The notes under the pieces: model-generated
Databases searched by the model: none
Seen by the model: the letters and a program-made list of their open reading frames with translations, nothing else
What the model was told of the DNA's origin: nothing
Program-made: the position numbers and the translations under genes
Part shown: in pieces, positions 21,483 through 33,985 of the stretch
How the letters are laid out: the number at the start of each line of letters is the position of its first letter
How positions within the stretch are numbered: the first letter of the stretch is position 1
NCBI GenBank assembly: GCA_018907035.1
Contig: JACCIC010000226.1
Coordinates: forward strand, 124,001-188,000
Direction: 5' to 3'
DNA: 64,000 nt
Source of the DNA: Sycobia sp. Sy_11
Lineage: Eukaryota > Arthropoda > Insecta > Hymenoptera > Epichrysomallidae

Positions 21483-23559
21483 GGCGCTCGCGCGCGCCGT
21501 CGCGCCTTGTGCTCGGCATTCTCCCTTCCCCTTACCTCTCCACGCCACGAGCCGCGCATAACCGTCGGCTGGTGGAACGGCGAGTAGCCATAACCTACAG
21601 CACGACACAAACGAGTTCATAGGTGTTCACAAAGAAAAGAAAAAAAAACAAAGGTAATAAGAAGAAAGAAATTAGTTAAAGATAATAGACATAAGATAAA
21701 TAATAAGAATAAATTATAATGATTAATAAGAATAAAGAAGATCAATTATATCCTTTATACAAACTTGCATATGAACTTGAAGTAAAATTATTATTGTTTT
21801 CTATTTCTGTCATAGTTTAGGAAACATTGTTATAAACGAAAAGGGAAGAAATAAGTTAAGTTACTCAAAAATTGTAACGAAATAAATTGATTTAGTCATA
21901 ATTTAAAAAAATTTTTTTTTAAAACAATTAAGTACATTAATACATATAGCTATTTTCTCACATAATTTGAATTATCTTTCTCAATTAAATTTTTTTTTTG
22001 GATGCTTAATAAATAAATTTATGTTTTGATATGATTAATAAATAAAAAAAAAATCTTTCCATTTCTTATTGAGTTTTGATGCAAATTATTAAATTTATAC
22101 CACTACTGAATAACTGTATACGATTGTTAATTTATAAGTTAAATTTGAGTTACAACTATACTGGATTTACTGCCAGTATAATCCTTTGAAAATTTTTTTG
22201 CGTTATTTGAAATTGTAAATACTGCCAAAATACATTACACGTTCAATTTTAAGAAACTGATTGCAAAGGAAGATCTTAAAGAAAAAAAAATAGTAATTCA
22301 AAATTTAAATTTAATTTTCCAACGGAGGTATTTATTGTACTCCTAAATTTAAAAAAACGTTCTAAAAAGATCAAACTAATTACAGGTAATAAGAGGAAAG
22401 GGATAATTAGGAACAACAGACATAAATTAGTTAATAAGAATAAATAAAAAGAATAAATTCGAGATATAGTAATAGATAATAAGCATAATTAGAGATAATA
22501 GACATAAATTAGAATAAGTATAAATTAGAAATAATAAGAATAAATTAATAGAAATAATCAAAGATAATAGGAGTAACATAAGAATAGAAATCTAACTGTG
22601 AAATAGTGATTTGTTATACTTTTATTGAAAAACGGTACAAGGGCACCAACTATCATTATAATTCTTTTTTTTTGTAATCGAAGGAGAAATTTCTGTTTTA
22701 AATCTGTAAACAAAAAAAAAATTTGACAGTAATTTAAAAATTCATATCCGTAAATTCGTCAAACAGATTCTTGTAAACGCGTATTCGGCACGTCACGACC
22801 GCGGTCGGCCGTCGCCGAACTCCCCCCCCCCCTTTCATCCCATTCTTCTTCCTCGGAGAACGGGAGAGGCGCGGGACTCCGCGCTCGAGTAAAGTTAAAG
22901 AATTGATAGAGCGTAAAGAAAGCATAAAGGAAGAAAGCAGATATCGTGAGCTGGGCGAGAAGAGGAGACAGCGGGAAGAGCTAAGGAGAGAAAGCCATCG
23001 GAGATAGCAGTGGAGAGCGGCTCCAGCAGCGCCGGCGCCGCCTTCATTCTCGACGACGCGTAACGCCGGCACTGACGGCAAGACCGTGGACGCCAGGACC
23101 GGAGGACCGCGCGCATCCAGTGAGCGCCATCGGGGTTTGTGTTTGTCGTTGTTCTACCCTTCCTTATTTTTTTTGTCTTTCTTTTTGTGTTCCCCTCTCC
23201 CTTTCCCCCTTCCCTCTCCCCCGCATTAGTCCAAGTTTGGTGGGCGCGTCGGGGCGCGGATCGCGGTCGGGGGGTGTCGGAGCACGCGAATCGGTGTTGT
23301 ATAAGTGCGTTGACGGAGAAATTTGTGTAATTGCGGAAACGATCGGATTAAATAAACGCTGTTGAGTGAGATTGATATTGGACGCATATTTTCTTTCCCG
23401 ATACATTTTATTCCCCTTTCCAGGCTGGCGGGACCTCCTCTGAGGAGATAGAGGTGAGTAGATGAAGGTAAAAAATTTTTTTGTGTGTGTGCGCGAACGA
23501 CTTGTAATCCTGAAAGAATTTAATTCTTTTTGGGGGTGATCGTAATTCGCCGCATCACA
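21398..23559 (+). repeat. 3' LTR of the large gypsy element
   Basis: 2162 bp, beginning TGTGACAAGAGTCACA and ending CGCATCACA. It aligns with the 5' LTR throughout apart from the three 5'-specific segments. Substitutions cluster in the first ~230 bp (about a dozen differences, many at CpG). AATAAA lies at 23351. The mariner target is unoccupied at 22519-22520. Long open frames (22734-23081, 23120-23365) match those in the other LTR and are not treated as genes. Confidence 0.93.
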
Positions 23560-24378
23560 ATATATATAAACGCATACATACACACAAGAAAATCTCTACA
23601 CACTTGAAGAATTTTGACACCAGTTAATCCCTTTTATTGCCTCTATTGTTTCTTCATCGCCGCTGCTGATCAGCCGTCTTACCATCGACCGCATGAGCTC
23701 GAAAACCAACATCTGGAATATCGCACGAACGGAGTACCGATATTCAGTATCATAGCGTTGAGTGTCAAATTTTTACTGCAATGCCTAACATGGGTATTGG
23801 CGATCTCCCCTTATTATCTCTGGTCAAGACCGCCAATCCCATTCGGTAATATACGCGCGCATTTTTCGCGGTTTAGGTTGGCTAACTTTTGGTAACACTG
23901 CTGGTGACCTTTGGGGATGAACCCATATAGCAAACCTAGTCTAACTTTTGTTATTAAAAATAATTACCTTCTTATTATTTATAGAAAAATAATTTGATAT
24001 GTAGATATTTGTCTGATAAGGCCATGCAGAAAGTTTTTGTGGACATCGTGTAACCTCGAAAACAGCTAAAAGAAGTTGAAACCAAAAATTTTAAATCGAA
24101 CAAAGTTCACGTAGTTTTGAGCGCGGGTGTTCTACTATAGTTCTGCTACTGTTTTTTACAGCAGTTAGGTATTTAGGTTAAACAATAGTACATCGTGTAG
24201 ACTGTGATTTAATAATAAACAAAAAGAACTTTTTATTATTGGTTTAGTAGTCTATAATTCTATTAAAAAAAAAAGAAGAAAAAAAGAGCATACTTATACA
24301 ATTTCACAATTTAGATTGACAAATCAGTAGGAATCTTGTGGACATATTTTTTTTTAATATCTATAAATATTAAAGAAA
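23560..24378. other. Spacer upstream of DHX57-like gene
   Basis: Begins with a short TA run abutting the gypsy 3' LTR. The open frame at 23614-23895 (93 codons) is moderately hydrophobic and unrecognised. From ~23930 the DNA is AT-rich. This should hold the promoter and 5' UTR of the helicase gene, but no core promoter motif could be assigned with confidence. Confidence 0.5.
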
Positions 24379-27300
24379 ATGGACCATCATAGTATTCAAT
24401 TAATGGAAGATATTGTTTTAGAAACACGAGATAATTGCAAAGGAAATTCGTAAGTTATATGAAAAAATCTCTTAAAACTCATTATTTTTACACTCATACA
24501 GGTTATCTTTACGTTTTTAAAACTGGAACACATTGCATTTGCTTTTAAAGTTAAAAATATTTTTGTACATATTAGTGTATGTAAAAATTTTCATTCAAGA
24601 CAATTTTCATTTATTAATTTTACGATTTAAAATTTTTTTTATCCTATAAATAGTTTACAACAGTTGATTAAATAGTAAGTTTACAATTATAAATATATAA
24701 TTGATTTAATAATTATTGATTATGTCTTATATTATAGTTAAATAAATTCTAATTATATTGCTAATTTTTTTTCAATCATTATTATTCATAATTTAATTTT
24801 GAGATTAAATTCTATATTAACACTTTCAGTTCAAAATCAAATACAAAAAATTTGAATTCAAATGTGCCTAATACAAATTCGCAGCCCATATCTAAAGATA
24901 AACCAAAAGATAGACCTGGACCTAGCTATCGAAGTTTAAAGGTCGAAATGCAAACTTTACGTTTATCTCAAGATTCTGAAAAACAACTTTATGATACTTT
25001 AAAACACATTTATGGATCTGTACGTCAATTCATATGTAAATATTTGAGGAACCAAATTATATAAATTATGCTATAAGAAACTTAATTTAGAATTTTAGAT
25101 TAGCTGAGGCATCTGAATATAAAAATAAAAATACTAATTTAGGAAAGCAATATTGGCTGCAAAGAGGTAATCTTATTATAAAAAGCATAACAGATTATTC
25201 TGCTAAAGACAGCAGTCCAAAAAATCATGAACAAATAACAAGAGATTTTGCTACCTCCAAGCTAGAGACCTACAAGTTTGTTAAGATTTAGTTTTTATAT
25301 TTTCAATTAATTAATATTTTATTTATTTTAATATTAAGTAAAATAAAGAATTTTTGAGTTACAATTCATATTTTTGTATTAAACTTATGTGTAAACTATA
25401 CAATTTTCTTTCTTTTTTAACAGCTTTCATAACACTCATTGTCATGAAGCTATAACATATACTGAAGGTCACATGGGTAAAGCATTAGAAATTTTGTTTT
25501 CTAAATATTATGGGATTGAGAATATACCAAAAAAAAGAGGTGCTGATGAATTTGATTTAAATGATTTACTACAAAGAAGGGAAGAAGAAAAAGAAGCTTT
25601 AGAATCCATTTATGGGGATACTTTTAAGGAAAAAATTAAAAAACAAATTTGGACAATTGAATTAAAATTAGAGTATTTAGTTGAAAATGATAAAGATAAT
25701 AAAGTAGTAAATAAACCTAAAGTTTTACTAAAACATATATGTAGACTTTATCTAAGTGGTAAATGTAGATTCGGAATAAAGTGCAAATTTCTTCATCAAC
25801 AACCTGAACCAGAGGGGAAATTAAAGCCAAAAATTGATCCTCTTTTTACCTTAGAAATTAGATTTCCAGAAGGTATTTTTTCAATTTTCATAACATTGTT
25901 AAGTATTTTTAAATGTGTATGACAAAAATATTGATAAATGATTTATTTTTATAGATAGTAAATATCCCTATGAAGCACCTTATTTTTATTTTTATAAGAC
26001 TGATGGTATATTTCCAAGATTAGATTGTTTGAGGATAGCAAGAAGGTTACATAAAGAAGCATTAACATTTTGTGATGATGGTACACCATCAATATATTCA
26101 GTTATTTCTCTTTTAGAAAATGAACATGAAATTCAGTCATATTTACAAGAAAGTAAAGAATATTTTTTAGACCAAGATGAATTTTTGTTTCCTAAATTTT
26201 TAGCAATAGAACAAGATGGTCCTTTATACCATAAGAAAGGTTCAACAATTAAGAAAAATAGAAATGAACAATCATTGGAAGATATTATTAAGCAAGACAA
26301 AGAAATTAAAGTTAAATTTATTAATAAACAGAAAAGTGCACAGTATTTAAAAATGAAGGAAGCTAGAAGAAAATTGCCTGCTTGGAGTAAAATGAGTGAA
26401 ATTCTTGAAACTATACATAAAAATCAAGTCACAATTATTTCAGGTGAAACAGGTTGCGGTAAAAGTACACAGGTGAATTAATTATTATGTTTTGAAATTA
26501 CTTATTATCATTTGTTAATCATCAGCTTATGTTAAAAATACTTTAATTGTATTTTTGTTGACTGCTTATATACAAATTAATCAATATTTTTTCATTGGTC
26601 TTACAGTCCAATCAAATCAATCGAAAACAATGCGTAACAATATCAATACATATCTACATTAACATTAATACATCAATACACAAAAATAATAAAAATTAAA
26701 ATTAAAATTAAAAATTATAATGACAGTCAGACTGTCCTTGTATACAGTCACATTTGTCACATTTGTCACTGGTTATAGCCAATTTAGTTATGAAAAAATT
26801 AGAAAGTATAGCTTTGTCAAAATTGCTTTTTAAACCAATGATATTTGAGAGATATGTTGATGATATCTTTATAATTGTTCCAGAAGTTTTTGTGGATGAA
26901 ATGGTGGATGTTTTTAATTCTGTACATGACAGAATTAAATTTACAAGGAAGATTGAAGTTAGTAATCAGTTGAATTTTCTGGACATTAATGTCATTAGAT
27001 GTAGTAATAATAAAGTGAAACTTTATTGGTACAGAAAACCTACTTGGTTAGCTAGGTTTTTAGATTTTAATTTACACCACCAATTCGGAAACAAAATTGC
27101 AGCATTGAGAGGTGTCATTGATACAGCAATAAAATTGTTACATAAGAATTTTAGACAAAATAATTTACAGATAGTAAGAGAAACTTTCATTAATAATAGA
27201 TATCCAATTGAATTTATTAATAGATTAATTGCTGAGAGATTGTTTGACATTTATAACACCAACAATAGACATAATGCACGAGTTGATGTTAACAAAGGCA

Positions 27301-30300
27301 AAATTATTGTCTTACCATATGTTCGAGGATTATCTGAAAGAATAAAAAGAAATTTTCGGAAATATAACATTCAAATTTTCTTTAAAAATCGCAATAATTT
27401 AAGTAGATTGTTTAATAATTGCAAAGATAAGGATGATTTATGTTTAAAATCTGGAGTTGTTTACAAAATTAATTGTATGGATTGTAATAAATACTATATT
27501 GGACAAACAGGTAGATATTTAAAAAAGAGAATTCATGAACATAAATATAGTTTACGTAGCTCACATATTACTTCCGGTTTAAAGGAGCATTGTTTAAAGT
27601 TTTTACATTCTTTTAATTTTGTGAATGTGGTATTTTAGAGCATCGTATTAATAATAAGTATAAAAGGGAGAGTCTTGAAAGTATTCACATTTCCAGGAAT
27701 CGGAATAATGTGAATTTAATGTGAGAGTCTAGTAAATTGGACAACATTTATCATTCCTTATTAAATTGATTGGTTTTGAACAATTTGTGTAGAGGGGGAT
27801 TTTATATTTAATTTATTAAATTTGGTAGTGGGGATAGGGTATATATAGATTAGAATATAAGGTTTAGTTTAGTCGCTGATGAGGAGCCATAGCGAGCTCG
27901 AAACGTTGGATTGGATCTTCAATTAGGTCAGGCTGTTGGAGACAGTCAGATTGCACTTTACTAACAAAAAAATTTTTTCAGCTAATATTTTATTTTCAGA
28001 TTAGTCTATGGGGCTGACTGTATACAAGGACAGTCTGACTGTCATAATTTTTAATTTTAATTTTTATTATTATTATTTTTGTGTATTGATGTATTAATGT
28101 TAATGTAGATATGTATTGATATTGTTACGTATTGTTTTCGATTGATTTAATTGGACTGTAAGACCAATGAAAAAAACATTTATTAATTTATATTAAAAAA
28201 TTAAATTTAAATTTTATTCTATTAATTCCACTACGGTTATAATAAGTTAAATGTGCTTGTTATAGTATTGATAATAATAAAAAAATTGGCATGAATTAAA
28301 TTTTTTTAGGTTCCTCAATTTATTTTTGATGACTGGATTATTAATATGACTGAAGAAGGTAAAGAACATATAGAAATTATTTGTACTCAGCCTAGAAGAA
28401 TAAGTGCAATTGGTGTAGCAGAACGAGTGGCTGCTGAAAGAGATGAACGTATTGGAAATACTATTGGTTATCAAATAAGATTAGAAAGTAAAATGTCAAA
28501 TAGTACAAGATTAATATTTTGTACAACAGGAATTTTATTACAAAGATTGTCTAGTGATCCTCAACTTAAATCTGTAACTCATATTATTATCGATGAAGTT
28601 CATGAAAGAAGTGCAGAAAGGTAAACATAAAGTTATTAATATTAAATAAATATGTGTAAAGATTAAATAAATGTATATATATATATATATATATATTACA
28701 GTGATTTTCTATTAATGTTATTAAAAAAATTACTTTGTCAAAGACTCGATTTGAAAGTTATTCTTATGAGCGCTACATTAAAATCTGATATATTTTCTAC
28801 ATATTTTGGAAAAGTTCCAATCATAAATATTCCCGGCAGAACTTTTTCAGTCCAACAAGTTTTTTTAGAAGATATTATCGAATTATCAAATTATGTTCTG
28901 GAAGAAAATTCAAAGTACACGCGGAAGATTAAAGGTGGATGGGAACAGTTGAATATTGATTTAGAAACTGCTGATGCTGAAAGCTTATCAACAATCACTC
29001 CCAAAAACACAATTTTAGATGAAAATTTAACATTACCTCAAATTATGGGTCGATATTCAAGTTATTCGAGAACAACACATAAAAATCTTTATGTAATGGA
29101 TCACGAAATGATAAACTTTGAATTAATTGAAAACATAATTGAATGGATTGTTGATGGTCATCATAATTATCCACGGACTGGATCTATTTTAGTAAAGAAA
29201 ATTTTTTTAAAAATACATTTAGAAATTGTCAATATTTATTTCTCTAAAATTTTAGGTATTTTTGCCTGGGATTGCTGAAATAATGTCTCTTAAAGATATT
29301 TTAAATGACAATAGAATACTTTCTCCTAAATTTGGTAGATTTCTTATTATACCTCTCCATTCTTCTTTATCAAGTGAAGAACAAAGCCTGGTATTTAAAA
29401 AACCGAAACAAGGCGTTCGAAAAATAGTTCTAAGTACGAATATTGCTGAAACTTCTGTAACTATAGACGATTGTGTATATGTTATTGACACTGGAAAAAT
29501 GAAAGAAACAAGGTTCAATTCAAATCAAAATATGGAGAGCCTTGACATGTGTTGGGTTTCTCGTGCTAACGCCTTGCAAAGGATGGGCCGAGCTGGTCGT
29601 GTTATGTCTGGTGTTTGCATTCATTTATATACTGAGTTTAGGTAAATAATTTTAATTATATTTATTTCAAGTTCCAAATTAACGAAAAACAAAATTATTA
29701 AAATCGAGTAAATTAATTTATAGGTTCAAGTATAATTTTTTAGCTCAACCAATTCCTGAAATTTTAAGGATTTCTTTAGAACCATTGCTTTTACGCATTA
29801 AAATTTTACAAAAAGATCCTCATATTGATCTTTTCAAAACTTTTGGTATTATTACCCATTTTTTCTTTTTATTTATAAAGTTGGATAACAATAACAATTT
29901 TTTTTCTTATTTTTTAATATAAGAAAAAAAGATTGTTCTATTAAATTTAATTAATCCATGATTAATAAAATTCGTTATTATTATCCAGTCAAATATATTA
30001 TTTACATGAATGATGAAATGGATTATTATAATATTAGATAAACTAATGGAACCACCTGCACAGGAGAGTATATCAACTGCTATAAAAAGATTACAAGATG
30101 TTGGTGCATTTGATCCTGAATGCGTGCTTACTCCTCTGGGTCATCATTTGGCAGCTCTACCTGTTGATGTTAGGATAGGAAAATTGATATTGTTTGGAGC
30201 TGTTTTTTGTTGTGTGGACTCTGCTTTAACTATTGCAGCTTGTTTATCTCATAAAAGTCCGTTTATTTCACCATTTAATAAAAAGCAGGAAGTTAATGCG

Positions 30301-30478
30301 AAAAAGAAGGAGTATGCAACTGCCAATTCTGATCAATTGACGACCTTAAAAGCATACAAGGTAAAATTTTTACAAATTTTTTTCACATTGAATAATAAAA
30401 TTATCTAATTAAGTATAAAGAATATAAATATGGATTTATTATTATATTACAAATTTATAATTACATAATTATACTTAT

Positions 30479-30536
<58 letters not shown>

Positions 30537-31377
30537 ATTTTGTAACATATTTAGAAATGGTTGGAAATAAATGCTCGAGGTTATCATGCAGGACAAGCTT
30601 TTGCTAACGAAAACTTTTTATCTACACGAACTCTTCAGACTCTTGCTGATGTAAAACATCAATTGCTGGAATTATTAGTTTCTATTGGTTTTGTTTCTAT
30701 TAATATAAGAAGACGTCCTATGGGACAAGATAAAGTACTTGAAATAACCGGCTCAGAACTGAATATTAATAATGAAAATTATAATCTTTTACAAGGTCTG
30801 CTTTGTGCAGCTTTATACCCTAATATTGTAAAAGTATTTACTCCAGAAAAATCATTTCAAATGCAATCAACTGGAGCTATTGCTCGTCAGCCTAAGCCAG
30901 ACGAACTTCAATTCAAAACAAAAGAGGATGGATTTGTTAACATTCATCCATCATCCATTAATTTCAGTGTAGGCTATTACACCAGTCCTTATTTAGTTTA
31001 TCAAGAGAAAATTAAAACCAGCAAAATATTTATTAGAGAAGTAACAATGGTACCAATGTTGTCACTTGTTTTATTCTCTGGATATGGTATAGATATAGAA
31101 CTTCATAATGGTACCTTTATTCTTTCACTTGGAGATGGATGGATTATGTTTGCAGTAGAATCTCATCGGGTAAAAAAATATTTATTCTAATAATCAGTTT
31201 TAATGTATTAAGAAAATTTATTTAATTTTTCAGGTGGCACAACTTTTGCAATGTGCAAGAGTTGAATTAATTAAATTGCTACAACAAAAAATGGAAGATC
31301 CTTTATTGAATCTTTTAAATCATCCTCAAGGAAAGAAGATTATTAAAACTATAGTCAATATAGTTAAAACTGGTTAA
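24379..31377 (+). CDS. DHX57: DExH-box RNA helicase, DHX57-like
   Basis: ATP-dependent RNA helicase of the DEAH/RHA group. Twelve exons can be spliced in frame: 24379-24449, 24830-25035, 25104-25275, 25424-25872, 25955-26472, 28310-28620, 28702-29191, 29256-29641, 29724-29845, 30038-30360, 30555-31169, 31234-31377, giving about 1268 residues (vertebrate DHX57 is somewhat longer). The exon 2 donor is ambiguous (25023 or 25035; both keep frame). Order of domains: UBA-like region (~150-185), RWD-like region (REEEKEALESIYGDTF) with a CCCH finger inside it (C-x7-C-x5-C-x3-H, ~255-275), helicase core, HA2 and OB-type C-terminus. Motifs: GETGCGKST, TQPRRISAIG, DEVHERS, SAT, STNIAETSVTIDD, QRMGRAGR. 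The UBA/RWD/CCCH arrangement separates DHX57 from other DEAH helicases. Intron 5 is enlarged by a Penelope-like element. No break in the reading frame was seen, so the gene looks intact. Confidence 0.93.
26589..26750. repeat. Left inverted arm of Penelope-like element
   Basis: About 160 bp whose reverse complement recurs at 28015-28172 with only scattered differences and one short A/T-tract length change. It would allow intron RNA to form a long hairpin. Confidence 0.9.
26754..27638 (+). pseudogene. Penelope-like RT/GIY-YIG protein, truncated
   Basis: 295-codon frame. Near the start 'IFERYVDDIFIIVPEVF' is RT motif C (YVDD), and 'FLDINVIRCSNNKVKLYWY' and 'RKPTW' follow as in Penelope-like RTs. 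After a spacer the GIY-YIG nuclease region appears at ~residues 240-290: 'VVYKINCMDCNKYYIGQTGR' then 'LKKRIHEH' and 'GLKEHCLKF', with Cys-x-x-Cys and the catalytic Tyr and Arg. The RT motifs A and B and the fingers are missing (5' truncation). A one-base frameshift near 27630 moves the last ~35 residues (ILEHRINNKYKRESLESIHI) into another frame that stops near 27722. Not functional as it stands. Confidence 0.9.
27869..27914 (+). ncRNA. Hammerhead-ribozyme-like motif
   Basis: CTGATGA (27876-27882) and GAAA (27900-27903) are spaced by a stem II candidate, GAGC (27884-27887) with GCTC (27896-27899). ACGT directly follows as a loopless, self-complementary stem III (27903-27906), then T at the cleavage position (27907). 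Stem I can form between 27869-27874 and 27909-27914 (pairs with three G-U). Flaws: the first stem I position is G-G, and one extra G lies before stem II. Hammerheads with minimal stem III are reported from Penelope-like elements, which supports the reading. The copy may be degenerate and inactive. Confidence 0.55.
28015..28172. repeat. Right inverted arm of Penelope-like element
   Basis: Reverse complement of 26589-26750. The outer end reads GGACTGTAAGACCAATGAA. No convincing target duplication was identified beyond AT-rich flanks. Confidence 0.9.
30484..30533. repeat. (TA)n microsatellite in DHX57 intron 10
   Basis: About 50 bp of uninterrupted AT dinucleotides within the intron before exon 11. 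A shorter (TA)n lies at 28675-28695 in intron 6, just before the acceptor. Confidence 0.95.
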
Positions 31378-32460
31378 ATAATTTATAATTGTAATTAAAT
31401 TTATTTGTTTTTATAACTACTTAAAACTATAGTATACATAATTTAAAAATTTAGTATAATATTACAAAATGATTTTATCTTTATTGTTAAAATTAAATTA
31501 ATAGATATATACAGTAAAACTTTTATATAATTGTTAAATAATGTACAAATCAATTACTTTAAAAATATTTTTAAAACTCGCTGTAAAATCAATATTAAGA
31601 ATTAAGATTCTATTTTAAGAAAGCTTATGTGTAAAAATGTAATATCTGTTTCTTGAATACTGTTTGATATGAGAAAAAAAATATATTTTTATTAAAAAAG
31701 GTTTATATTTAATTATTATTGTTTGCATGAAATTGGAAAGATCATAGTATGATTATAGATTATTACATAAGATAATACATAAACAGCAAGCACGGCATCA
31801 AGCTGCATCAAGTTAATCTAGTTAATAGGTTAATATTTGTTCTCAAGAATAGACATATATTAGACCGCGCGCTCTGGGAACGCAACGGAGTTGAAGCCAT
31901 AGTCAGAGTGAGAGAGCAATAGAGGAAGGCGTGACGTGATGTCTCTCCCTCACAATCGAGGGAGTGGGGAGAAAAGGAAAGTAGGGGAAGAGCATTAACA
32001 GCAGCAGCAGCAGACAACTGCAGACAACTGGCACTGACAAAGTGAAAAGTGACAAAAAACTGCTATACCATGCCTTCCTGTATATATATAGCAGATATAA
32101 GTTATGTTCTCAAATTTCTAACCTAATCTTGATGACCACAATCTAACCTTATAAAATCTGTAAAAACTAACCTGTAAATCATTCAAGCTGTAGCTGTAGC
32201 CTGTGGGAGAAATGCTGATTACATGAAAAGTCACGGCTATCAAGATTACACGATTGTGGGTTCCGAATCAACTTATTTTATTTGTAATTTAATTATATTT
32301 TGGTATAGTAATATTGCCAAAAATATACTATATAATTTTATTGATTATTTTTATTATTAAATGTTATCAGATAGTAAAATAATTTGTTTAAAATACATAC
32401 TGTAATAGTAATTGGTTCATTATATATTTTTTAGTCACCATCATTTTCAGAAATATTAAT
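31378..32460. other. Intergenic region between DHX57 and mRpL41
   Basis: 31378-31790 is AT-rich 3' flank of the helicase gene. 31860-32010 is a GC-richer block with CpG and GA-rich strings ending in an AGCAGCAGCAGCAG run at 31999; this may be promoter or 5' UTR for mRpL41. Immediately before the mRpL41 ATG, TTTTTTAG at ~32427-32434 and TTTTCAG at ~32444-32450 are possible acceptors, so a noncoding first exon is possible. Confidence 0.45.
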
Positions 32461-33177
32461 ATGTCTATGACAAATTTAATTATTAGTCGTGGAATTTCAA
32501 CTTCGTTTTGTCGATATGGAAAACGCAATTTTCGTAAATTTGAGTTAATAAATAAAAGAGGTTCTAGATTGTTTAAAAAAATGCAAACTGAGAATGCCGA
32601 TCCAAGATATCCCATTGATAGTAAGTTTTATATTTGACTTTTTGTAGCTTTAATGTTATGTATTATGTAAAGAAATATTGTTTATATATAAACTTTATGT
32701 ATAATTTTTATTGAATCTTATTTATATATTTCTTGAAATTTTATTATTTTATTATTAATCATTTTTATGCACAATTTTGAAATCAGTCGATCCATATCTT
32801 TTTTTTTAGAGCGTGGTGTACGAGATGTAGGATATTACATTGGTACAAAATTTGTGGAGGTTCCAGAAATGATTCCTGATATAATAGTGCCTGATTTAAA
32901 AGACTTCAAATTGAAAGCTTATGTAAGTTATAGATCTGAAAATGTTGTTCAGTCAGAATTTACAGCTAAAGACTTATTTGAAATTGTTTATGAAGAAAAA
33001 ATTAGAGAAGATTTTAAAAATAACAAACTAGATTCTTCAGGAGAACCTTTGAATCCTAGCCCAGAGGAGAAACTCACACCAACTGAAGCAAGAGCATTAG
33101 CAAGTAAGCCTGGTTCAGATATTTTCACAAAAGCTCCGGTAGATCCAGATATATTTGTTCCAATACGTAAAGTTTAA
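32461..33177 (+). CDS. mRpL41: Mitochondrial ribosomal protein L41
   Basis: Component of the mitochondrial large ribosomal subunit. Two exons: 32461-32620 and 32810-33177, joined after the first base of a Lys codon (GT at 32621, TTTTTTTAG acceptor at 32809), giving 175 residues. The N-terminus (MSMTNLIISRGISTSFCRYG) is Arg/Ser-rich without acidic residues, as expected for a mitochondrial import sequence. The core 'KRGVRDVGYYIGTKFVEV' then 'PEMIPDIIVPDLKDFKLKAY' followed by VSYR is the L41 signature. The C-terminal tail is acidic and Pro-rich. Length is near that of insect homologues. The exon 2 segment alone is open upstream to an in-intron ATG at 32767, which is not the real start. The gene appears intact and ends 1.8 kb after the helicase stop on the same strand. 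Confidence 0.93.
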
Positions 33178-33985
33178 AATAAGAAGTAAATTTGGTAAAA
33201 GACATTGTTTATAGAAAAATATGCTTTAGATATTAAAAAAAAAACAAACATTTATCTATATTATAAAGATTTAGGTTTTAATATATCATTTATTTAGAAA
33301 ATTATACTTATCATTTTTTTATCAGTAAATATTACCAAGGCACTTATCAAATCTAAGTATTTCATAAATTGTATATATATTATTTTATATAAAGTAATAA
33401 AATCCAAATTTACATATTTAGTTAGTTCTTTTTATAATATTGTACTATCCTAATCTTTACTATTATCATTTAAAGCTTTTTTAACAATATAAAATAGTTT
33501 TCTATCTAATTTATTAGATTATCCTATATCAATTATACTAATTTTTATATTACTATGTATGAGAATCTGTTTCAAAGTTTATTAAAATCAATTTTACATT
33601 GCTTGATTTTAATTTCTTTGATTAGGAAAGTTGACTCTTAATTCGTATGACTGCATACAAATTATTTACAAAATGGAAGAATTAATGCTTGGAAAACAAT
33701 ACATATAAAAATGTGGATCTCTATTATCGGAAGTCTGAATCGATCGTTGTGCCTCTTAGGGAACAATTTTGCGTCAAGTTGGAGAACTAAAATGAATGTT
33801 TTGCACTATCGATATTACAGGAATGTATCCAGGATGAAAATTGTACGAATAGTACCTGATAGTATCCGTTGTGTGTGTATGTGTGTGTGCGCGCGCGAAC
33901 ATATGTGTTGTTCGCAACCACATTAATTTATACGAACTTCTGAAAGAATTTATAGAATGAAAAATATCTATTCTTATACTTATTA
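33178..33985. other. AT-rich 3' flank of mRpL41
   Basis: No gene recognised. A (GT)n/(GC) run sits at 33870-33897 and generates small overlapping open frames on both strands (33711-33926, 33774-34043) that I do not consider coding. Confidence 0.5.

Larger units (their letters stand above)
7650..23559 (+). mobile_element. Large Ty3/gypsy LTR retrotransposon (decayed)
   Basis: Two related LTRs bound the element: 7650-11740 and 21398-23559. Both begin TGTGACA and end ATCACA, giving 5-bp inverted termini TGTGA/TCACA. A primer-binding-like TGG at 11745 follows the 5' LTR, and a polypurine tract at 21386-21395 precedes the 3' LTR. Gag, protease, RT, RNase H and integrase segments follow the Ty3/gypsy order between 15998 and 21482. 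The flanks are (TA) runs: ATAT lies on both sides (7646-7649, 23560-23563), fitting a 4-bp target duplication, although a TA tract makes this weak evidence. Multiple stops, frameshifts and deletions make it non-autonomous. No envelope-like frame is seen. Confidence 0.9.
26589..28172 (+). mobile_element. Penelope-like element in DHX57 intron 5
   Basis: Bounded by near-identical inverted arms: 26589-26750 and 28015-28172, each containing TTCATTGGTCTTACAGTCC at the outer edge and GACAGTCAGACTGTCC near the inner edge. Between them is a frame with RT palm motifs and a C-terminal GIY-YIG domain, the hallmark of Penelope-like elements. It lies in the sense orientation between the exon ending in the Walker A motif and the next helicase exon. 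The coding part begins in the RT palm, so the element is 5'-truncated. Inverted terminal arms are known for Penelope elements. Confidence 0.85.

Noticed and set aside
32099..32171. Telomere-like CTAACCT motifs
   Set aside because: Only isolated occurrences (TCTAACCTAATC, TCTAACCTTAT) with no tandem run.
32767..32809. Alternative mRpL41 start at 32767
   Set aside because: This ATG lies in the intron; the exon 1 start at 32461 gives a mitochondrial-type N-terminus and clean donor and acceptor.
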